NCBI GenBank assembly: GCA_007570785.1
Contig: ML662466.1
Location: 1,188,938-1,252,937 of the forward strand
Length of the DNA stretch: 64,000 nucleotides
Direction of reading: 5' to 3'
Origin: Antilocapra americana
Taxonomy: Eukaryota > Chordata > Mammalia > Artiodactyla > Antilocapridae
The notes below the pieces were generated by a model, which ran no database searches, was not told the DNA's origin, and saw only the letters and a program-made list of their open reading frames with translations. Every line of letters begins with the position of its first letter. Within the stretch, counting starts at the first letter, position 1. Position numbers and translations under genes: made by a program. Below are positions 56,311-64,000 of this stretch, piece after piece.

Positions 56311-58650
56311 TTAATATGCTGTGTAGGTTGGTCATAATTTTCTTTCCAAGGAGTAAGCATCTTTTAATTTCATGGCTACAGTCAACATCTGCAGTGATTT
56401 GGGAGCCCAGAAAAATAAAGTCAGCCATTGTTTCCACTGTTTCCCCATCTGTTTGCCATATATGATGGGACCGGATGCCATGATCTTAGTTTTCTGAATG
56501 TTGAGCTTTTAACCAACTTTTTTACTCTCTTCTTTCACTTTCATCAAGAGGCTCTTTCATTCTTCTTCATTTTCTGCCATAAGGGTGGTGTCGTCTGCAT
56601 ATCTGAGGTTATTGATATTTCTCCTGACAATTCCAGCTTGTGCTTCCTTCAGCCTAGCATTTCTTGTGATGTACTCTGCATAGAAGTTAAATAATCACAG
56701 TGACAATATACAGCCTTGATGTATTCCTTTTCCTATTTGGAAACAGTTTTTTGTTCCATGTTCAGTTCTAACCATTGCTTCCTGACCTGCATACAGGTTT
56801 CTCAAGAGGCATATCATATGGTCTTGTATGCCCATCTCTTTCAGAATTTTCCACATTTTATTGTGATCCACACAGTCAAAGGCTTTGACATAATCAATAA
56901 AGGAGAAAGAGATGTTTTCTGGAATTCCTTTCTTTTACAATGATCCAGTGGATGTTGGCAATTTGATCTCTGGCTCCTCTGCCTTTCTTAAAACCAGCCT
57001 GAACATCTGGAAGTTCACATTCACATATTCTTGAAGACTGGCTTGGAGAATTTTGACCACTACTTTACTGACGTGTGAGATGGGTGCAATTGTGCAGTAA
57101 TTTAAGCATTCTTTGGCATTTCCTTTCTTTGGAATTGGAATGAAAACTGTCCTTTTTCAGTCCTGTGGCCACTGCTGAGTTTTACAAATTTGCTGACCTA
57201 TTGAGTGCAGCACTTTCACAGCATCATCTTTCAGGATTTGAAATAGCTTAACTGGTATTTCATCACCTCCACTAGCTTCCTTTCTAGAGATGCTTACTAA
57301 GGCCCACTTGACTTCACATTCCAGGATGTCTGGCTCTAGGGTAGTGATCACACCTTCATGATTATCTGAGAACTGTTCTCTGTACTCTCACCGCTTTTCT
57401 TAATATCTTCTGCTTCTGTTAGATCCATATCATTTCTGTCTTTTATTGAGCCCACCTTTGCATGAAATATTCCCTTGATAGCTCGAATTTTCTTGAGGAG
57501 ACCTCTAGTCTTTCTGATACTATTGCTTCTTCTATTTTTTTTTTTTTTGCACTGATCACTGAGGAAGGTTTTCTTATCTCTCCTTGCTATTCATTGAAAT
57601 TCTGCATTCAAAAAGGTATGCCTTTCCTTTTCCCCTTTTCTTTTGGCTTCTCTTGTTTTCACAGCTATTTCTAAGGCCTCCTCAGACAGCCATTTTTCTT
57701 TTTCACATTTCTTTTTGTTGAGGATGGTATTGATCCCTGTCTCCTGTACAATGTCATGAACCTCCATCCACAGTTCACCAGGCACTCTGTCTATCAGATC
57801 TAGTCCCTTAAATCTATTTCTCACTTCACGATATAACTGTAAGGGAATTGATTTAGGTCATACCTGAATGGTCCCATGGTTTTTGTTCACTTTCTTCAAC
57901 TTTGTCTGAATTTGGCAGTAAGGAGTTCATGATCTGAGCCATAGTCAGCTCCCAGTCTTGTTTTTTCTGACTGTATAGAGCTTCTCTTTCTTTGGCTGCA
58001 AAGAATATAATCAATCTGATTTCAGTGTTGGACATCTGGTGACATCTCTGACCAGTTCATTCTCTTGGCAAAACTCTATTAGCCTTTGCCCTGGTTCATT
58101 CTGTACTCCAAGGTCAAATTTGCCTGTTACTTTCTTGACTTCCTACTTTTGCATTCCAGTCACCTATAATGGAATTTTGAGTATTAGTCTAGGAGGTCTT
58201 ATAGGTCTTCATAGAATTGTTCAACTTCAGCTTCTTCAGAGAAGACTCAGTATTGAATAATTGAAGTTTTCCAGTTGTGGTGCTGAGGAATACCTTTCAA
58301 GTCCCTTGGACTGACAGGAGATCAAATGAGTCAATCCTAAAGGAAATCAACCCTAAGTACTCATTGAAAGAACTTTTGCTGAAGCTGAAGCTCCAGTACT
58401 TTGGCCACCTGATGTGAAGAGCTGATTCATTGGAAATGGCCCTGATATGGGAAAAGATCAGGAAGATCTTTTCTCCTGAAAGCAAGACAAGAAGGGCATA
58501 ATGGAGGATGAGATGGTTGAATGACATAACTGATTCAATGGACATAGTTTGAGTAAACTCAGGAAGATAGTGAAAAACAGGAAACCCTGGCATGCTTTAT
58601 TTAATGGGGTCAAAAAGAGTAGGACATGACTTAGCAACTGAACAGTAACA
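56311..58650 (+). mobile_element. BovB LINE with 5' inversion
   Basis: 56311-58255 is BovB in reverse (RT through endonuclease), and 58255-58650 is BovB 3' end in forward orientation. Between the arms about 140 bases of BovB are missing. This is the twin-priming pattern for an RTE-type LINE. Confidence 0.88.
56460..58260 (-). pseudogene. BovB endonuclease and RT remnant, inverted arm
   Basis: The reverse strand gives the endonuclease end (58240-57850), linker, and RT (57350-56460). Frames such as 57351-57157 (EPDILECEVKWALVSISRKE) show RTE RT text. Many stops; no long frame. Confidence 0.88.
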
Positions 58651-58925
58651 ACCAGAAGGTATGTCTCTCTGTCTTCTGTGAACCTAACCTCTTGTTACTT
58701 CTCTGAATAAGGAAGAGGGAAAAGCAGAAGTACACCTAGCTACTTTTAAGGAGAAACCTATTATAGGAACTACAAGCTGTCCTACGTTTTAACTTATACA
58801 TCTTAGATATGAACTGAACTAAGAGCTCTAGCTAAAGAATTTCACCAAACTTACCAAGATCTAGAGGGATTTGCTGACAGATATAAGCTATTTGAAACTA
58901 TGAGTTGAGATATTCTCAACTCCTC
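58651..58925. other. No recognised feature
   Basis: Short spacer; nothing assignable. Confidence 0.5.
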
Positions 58926-59920
58926 CTGAGAAATCTGCATGCAGGTCAAGAAGCAACAATTAGAACCAAACATGTAGCAATGAGCTGGTTCCAAATTGGG
59001 AAAGGAAGTAGATAAAGGCTATTTATTGTCACCCTGTTTATTTAACCTAAATGCAGAGTACTTCATGTGAAATGCCAGATTATGGATGAAGAACAAGTTG
59101 GAATCAAATGGCTGTGCTAAATATCAATAACCTCAGATATGCAGATGACAACACTCTTATGGTAGAAACTGAAGAGGAACTAAAGAGCCTCTTCATCAAT
59201 GTGAAAGAAAAGAGTGAAAAAACTGGCTTGAAACTCAGCATTTAAACAACAAAGATTATGGCATCCAGTTCCATCACTTCATGGCAAATAGATAAGGAAA
59301 TAATGGAAACAGTGACAGACTTTCTTTTCTTGGGCTCCAAAATCACAGCAGATGGTGAGTGTAGTCATGAAATTAAGACACTTCCTCCTTGGAAGAAAAG
59401 TTATGATCAACATGGACAGCATATTAAAACGCAGATACATTACTTTGCTGACAAAAGTCCATCTAGTCCAAGCCATGGTTTATCCAGTAGTCATGTATGG
59501 ATGTGAAGATAGGACCATAAAGAAAGCTGAGCACTGAAGAATTGATGTTTATGAACTGTGGTGTTGAAGAAGACTCTTGAGAGTCCCTTGAATTTCACAG
59601 AGATCAAATCAGTCAATCTTACAGTAAATCAATGCTGAATATTCATTGAAAAGACTGAGGCTAAATCTGAAACTCCAATACTTTTGATGTGAATAACTGA
59701 CTCATTGGAAAAGATCCTGATTCTGGGAAAGATTGAAGGCAGGGAAAAAAGAAGATAATAGATTGGAAGAGGATGAGATGGTTGGATGGCATCACTGACT
59801 CAATGGACATGGGTTTAGGTGCACTCCAGGAGTTGGTGATGGACAGGGAAGCCTGGTATGCTGCAGTCCATGGGGTCACAAAGAGTTGGACATGGCTTAG
59901 TGGATGAACTGGTATCAGTT
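58926..59920 (+). mobile_element. BovB LINE, 3' part
   Basis: Starts in the RT (CTGCATGCAGGTCAAGAAGC), passes the YADD-coding block (ATATGCAGATGAC at about 59137) and ends at the BovB 3' terminus. Stops and shifts throughout; frames 59258-59506 and 59352-59537 are C-terminal pieces. Confidence 0.93.
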
Positions 59921-60299
59921 AAAATATCTATTGATGTCTGAAAGTAAAGGAAAGTAATGAATGGAGAAATCAGATTTTGGGAAGTCAAATCTTGCAGGAC
60001 CAAGATAACTACAAGGAATTAGAATTTCCCAGAAGCAGTAAACTGGTCAAAATTCAACAGTAAACAGAAATGAAATAAACTAATTCCTTATTTGAGAAAT
60101 TCAAGAAAGTTATTAAACAATATTCATTCATGACACCTTAATTATTCTCTAACCATCATAGTGTTCTTTTATTCAATTTTGTTTCAATCACCAATCCACA
60201 CTTGCCATTAGTACTTGTTATCCATCTCTACAAGATTTAAATCACGTGCTGCTCACCTTCAACACCTCCTGAAAGTGTAAAGGGTGGGAAACATAGATG

Positions 60300-60690
60300 A
60301 GGAATATATTCCTCTAGGAAACTAGCAGGACAGGTCTTTAGATAGTTAGATATTATCAGGAGCTGATTTTATGAGCCCATTTCATGTATCTCCTTATATC
60401 CAGAAAAGCGCTTAGATCCTTCAAGGTGATGATTGTTTCCTGTGACTAGCAGAAGATTCACAGTACCAGCAGAAACTTCCTACAAAAAATAAATTAATAA
60501 ATAAGTGCTTTATTACATGTATTCTCCCTTTTCCAAAATCACATATAAACTTTCCTTTACCCTTACCTCTTTAGAACATTTTCTCAGTGCTATCTGAGGT
60601 TCTGTCTCACAGGCTGTAGTCTCTATATTTCCTCCAAATAAAACAACCTGTATTTCTCACACTGTGTACTTTTCACTTGACATCTGCCTT
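60300..60690 (+). mobile_element. Probable LTR
   Basis: LTR-like: the CAGTGCTATCTGAGGTTCTG and GGCTGTAGTCTCTATATTTC blocks, then AATAAAACAACC and a C/T-rich end, as in class I LTRs around the polyadenylation site. It could be the 5' LTR of ERV-F. No paired LTR found. Confidence 0.5.
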
Positions 60691-60739
60691 TTTAGAAGGT
60701 TTGGATGAGCAATTGGCTACCATAATTAAAATACACACA

Positions 60740-60965
60740 TAATTTGGTGTGTATTACATACAAATGCCTTTGGTATGCTTGCAGACCAAAATTTCAAAAC
60801 CGATGCATGATACAGGGTGCTCAGGGCTGGTGCACCAGGATGACCCAGAGGGATGGAATTGGGAGGGAGGTGGGAGGGGGGTTCTGGAAAGGGAACACAT
60901 GTATGCATATGTAGGATTTATGTCAATGTATAGCAAAACCAACACGATTATGTAAAGAAAAAAAT
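60740..60965 (+). mobile_element. L1 3' UTR fragment
   Basis: Same 3' UTR block as 49935 and 25700 (GCTCAGGGCTGGTGCACCAG, ATGTATAGCAAAACCAACAC), A-rich end. Confidence 0.9.
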
Positions 60966-61054
60966 AATAATTAATTTTTAAAAAATAGATACCTCACTAT
61001 AAATTATAAACCTTTGATTGTGCCAGTTAAGTAAACACGGACTGTCAGTGGTTA

Positions 61055-61620
61055 AATAATCTTGGTTTGATTTAAGACTGTCAAAGAATGTCAGCATTTA
61101 CTTTTATTGCAACTGGCCTAGACACCTAAAACAGGACTGCATAAAACTTAAAAAGAAATTTGAGGGCAGATTAGATTCCAAACTGAAATTCCAGGTTAAA
61201 CAAGTACAGGGCTGTTCTCAGAGGACATGGAGACTGTTCCCCCCTTCTCCTAACCACTTTCAATATGTAGAAATTAATATTAAAAGGGAAACAATTAAAG
61301 CCATAGTCAAGAAGATGGACCATCTTTTCAGTATTAAATTTTACCAAAAAATAAACAAACAAAAAAACCTCTTTCCCTTGGGTAAAATTTCAGTGCAAAT
61401 GGTATGGGTTTCCACTACACCTATTAAAGCTTTTAAATCATTCCTTTTGAATTTTACTAAGGGGAAGTTAAAGGAATATATTCATTTTTCCTAGTAGAAA
61501 GTGCACCTATTTAACCTCTGCCCAATATTTGCCAATATTCATTGAGCCATGAAGCTATAGAGGGACTAAAAGCATTGATGTCAGTATACATTAATAAAAA
61601 GCTTCTCATGCCTGATGAAC
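61055..61620 (+). pseudogene. gag-pro: ERV-F nucleocapsid and protease remnant
   Basis: A zinc-knuckle-like YCNWPRHLKQDC (C-x4-H-x4-C; the partner cysteine upstream is tyrosine) near 61100, followed by protease-like text. The active-site DTG was not found. Stops break the frame. A BovB starts at about 61621. Confidence 0.55.
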
Positions 61621-62620
61621 ATGTAAGAGGAGAGTGAAAAAGTTGGCCTAAAGCTTAACATCCAGAAAACTAAGATCATAGCATTTGGTCCCATCTGCTG
61701 CTGCTGCTGCTGCTGTTAAGTTGCTTCAGTCATGTCCGACTCTGTGTGACTACATAGACGGTAGCCCATTAGGCTTCCCCATCCCTGGGATTCTCCAGGC
61801 AAGAACACTGGAGTGAGTTGCCATTTCCCTCTCCAATGCATGAAAGTGAATAGTGAAAGTGAAGTCGCTCAGTCGTGTCTGACACCTAGTGATCTCATGA
61901 AATACAGCCCATCAGGCTCCTCTGTCCATGGGATTTTCCAGGCAAGGGTACTGGAGTGGGTTACCATTGCAGTCTCCGCTGGTCCCATCACTTCATGACA
62001 AATAGATGGGGAAATAGTAGAAACAGTGGCTGACTTTATTTTTCTGGCTCCAAATCACTGCAGATGATGACTGCATCCATGCAATTAAGATGCTTACTCC
62101 CTGGAAGGAAAGGTATGACCAACCTAGACATCGTATTAAAAAGCAGAGACATTACTTTGCCAACCAAGTTCCATCTAGTCAAGGTTATCATCTTCCCAGT
62201 AGTCATGCATGAATGTGAGAGTTGGACTATAAAGAAAGCTGAGCCCAGAAGAATTGATGTTTTTGAACTGTGGTGGTGGAGAAGAGTCTTCAGAGTTCCT
62301 TGGACTGCAAGAAGATCCAACCACTCCATCCTAAAGGGGATCAGTCCTGGGTGTTCAATGGAAGGACTAATGCTGAAGTTGAAAGATCAATACTTCAGCC
62401 ACCTGATGTGAAGAGCTGATTCATTTGAAAATACTCTGATGCTGGGAAAGATTGACGGCAGGAGGAGAAGGGGATAACAGAGGATGAGATGGTTGGGTGG
62501 CATCATCGACTCAATGGACATGGGTTTGGGTGGGCTCCATGAGTCAGTGATGGACAGGAAGGCATGGCATGCTGTGTTTCATGGGGTTGCAACTGAGCCA
62601 CTGAGCTGAACTGAACATTC
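61621..62620 (+). mobile_element. BovB LINE 3' part in ERV-F
   Basis: BovB from the post-YADD region (GAGGAGAGTGAAAAAGTTGG) to the 3' terminus, interrupted by a Bov-A2. ERV-F RT text resumes at about 62626. Confidence 0.93.
61696..61979 (-). mobile_element. Bov-A2 SINE in BovB, with target duplication
   Basis: Reverse-strand dimer: a CTG run at one end, two monomers. The perfect 10-base duplication TGGTCCCATC flanks it (61686-61695 and 61980-61989). Confidence 0.97.
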
Positions 62621-62625
62621 CTTCT

Positions 62626-62985
62626 ACTAGTTCTTATAACACTCCCATCCTGCCAATTGAAAAACCTAATGGGAAGAGTTGGAGATTCATAGAAGATATG
62701 AGATTTGTAAATGTTATTGTTTTTCCTTGCCACTCTGTGGTACCTAACTCTCACAGAGTACAGTGTCATATTCCTAAAAAAGTGTGACTTCTTTTCAGCG
62801 ATAGCTTTCTGAAGTGTGTTCTGTAATATCCTTGTACCTGATGGTCAATGGTTTTGTCTTCACTTGAAATGAACATCAGTGTGATGCTACAGGCTATACT
62901 GAAAGTCCCATTTTCTTTTCTCGGATATAAAAAAATAACAGATGATACAATATTTAGATGACTTGTTACTGTGTTCAAGTTCTTA
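62626..62985 (+). pseudogene. pol: ERV-F reverse transcriptase remnant
   Basis: Begins with SYNTPILPIEKPNGKSWRFI, the retroviral RT start, and reaches the catalytic box QMIQYLDDLLLCS at about 62941-62985. The text between is broken and shortened, so the domain is not continuous. YLDD is intact. Confidence 0.85.
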
Positions 62986-63021
62986 GTAAATAATCAGCAC
63001 AACACCCTGTAATTACCCCCA

Positions 63022-63290
63022 GAAAGTGATGGTCGCTCTGTTGTGTCCAACTCTTTGTGACTCTATGAACTATATAGTCCATGAAATTCTCCAGGCCAGA
63101 ATACTGGAGTGGGATATTTACTGAGCTCATCATAAGGAACAAATATCCATAATTTTAGATATTTTTCTCAGTATCCATAATACTAAGAAAGGAAAGAGAA
63201 GCCTTTTCCTTCTCAAAGTGATCTTCCTAACCTATGGATTAAACCAAGGTCTCTAGCATTGCAGGTGGATTCTTTACCAGCTGAGTCACA
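63022..63290 (-). mobile_element. SINE split by an 85-base insert
   Basis: Reverse-strand Bov-tA in two parts (63022-63110 and 63200-63290, CATTGCAGGTGGATTCTTTA) with about 85 AT-rich bases between that do not belong to the family. Confidence 0.8.
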
Positions 63291-64000
63291 GTTCAGTTCA
63301 GTTCATTTCAGTTGCTCAGTTATGTCCGAAACTTTGAGATTCCCAGGGACTGCAGCATACCAGGCTTCCTTGTCCATCACCAGCTCCCAGAGCTTGCCCA
63401 AACTTATGTCCATTGAGTGGGTAATGTCATCAACTATCTCATCTTCTGTTGTTCCCTTCTCCTCTTGTCTTCAATCTTTCCCAGCCTCATGGAATTTTCT
63501 AATGATTCAGTTCATATCCAGTGGCCAAAATACTGGAACTTCAGCCTCAGCATTAGTCTTCCAATGAAAATTGAGGACTGGCTTTCTTTGGGATGAACTG
63601 GTTTGATCTCCTTCTAGTGCAAGAGACTCTCAAGAGTCTTCACCACCACCACAAATTATAAGCATCGATTCTTTGGTGCTCAGCTTTCCTTATAGTCCAA
63701 CTCTCACATCCATACATGATTCCATGACTAGTGAAAAAAAAAACATAGCTTTAACTAGATGGATCTTTGTCAGCAAAGTAATATGTGTGGTTTTTAATAT
63801 GCTGTCTAGATTGGTAATACTTTTTCGTCCAAGGAGCAAGCATATTTTAATTTCATGACTGCAGTGATTTGGAGCCCATGAAAAGAAAGCCTGTCACTGC
63901 TTCCATTGTTTCTCCATTTGTTTGCCATGAAGTGATGGGAATGGATGCCATGATCTTAAGTCTTTCAATGTTGAGTTTTAAGCCAGATTTTTCATTCTCC
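63291..64000 (-). mobile_element. BovB LINE, running off the window
   Basis: Reverse-strand BovB from the 3' terminus (TTCAGTTCAGTTCA) through the post-RT region (TTTAATTTCATGACTGCAG, GATGGGAATGGATGCCATG). It continues beyond the right edge. Confidence 0.95.

Noticed and set aside
1..64000. Bacterial-type defence systems, CRISPR or operons
   Set aside because: Repeat content and codon context are mammalian. No regularly spaced direct repeats with unique spacers, and no intact multi-gene coding blocks.

Overview
The window comes from a ruminant (bovid) genome. The evidence is its repeats: BovB LINEs on both strands, tRNA-Glu-derived Bov-tA and Bov-A2 SINEs, ruminant-type L1 elements and several class I (gamma-like) endogenous retroviruses (ERVs). 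I found no host protein-coding gene, rRNA, functional tRNA, CRISPR array or bacterial feature. Every long reading frame I could assign belongs to a decayed retroelement. I cannot tell the species or chromosome from sequence alone.

Layout. 1-4931: SINE and BovB scraps, and a minus-strand ERV gag/leader fragment (ERV-A, 2300-3640). 4932-6348: plus-strand BovB. 6780-13290: minus-strand ERV-C, readable as gag, protease, RT, RNase H, integrase and env, with a SINE in env and a 189-bp RT segment copied into the gag-pol junction. 13330-19308: plus-strand ERV-B, the same gag family as ERV-A, with 3' LTR and polypurine tract and two solo LTRs of other families inside it. 20985-25895: SINEs and L1 copies with 5' inversions. 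27652-35620: BovB copies and an old ERV pol remnant (ERV-E) split by a BovB that itself holds a solo LTR and a SINE. 35715-43740: a long L1 (L1-A) with 5' UTR, ORF1, ORF2 and truncated 3' UTR. 43741-48100: ERV-D, a gammaretrovirus-like copy with gag joined in frame to integrase by an internal deletion, then env and 3' LTR. 51629-56270: the 5' half of a second long L1 (L1-B). 56311-64000: BovB copies, one with a 5' inversion, and an ERV pol remnant (ERV-F).

The genes do not form a working system. The window is a nested stack of insertions, and several junctions and target-site duplications give relative ages: ERV-E is older than the BovB inside it, which is older than the solo LTR in that BovB; ERV-B is older than its two solo LTRs; L1-A is older than its Bov-A2. 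Most polymerase and envelope motifs are mutated, deleted or cut off by stops and frameshifts.

I looked for an undescribed system and did not find one I can defend. The best leads are the Gag-integrase fusion frame in ERV-D, a two-helix hydrophobic frame between pol and env in ERV-C, the RT segment duplication in ERV-C, and a 145-bp tandem array in the L1-A 5' UTR.
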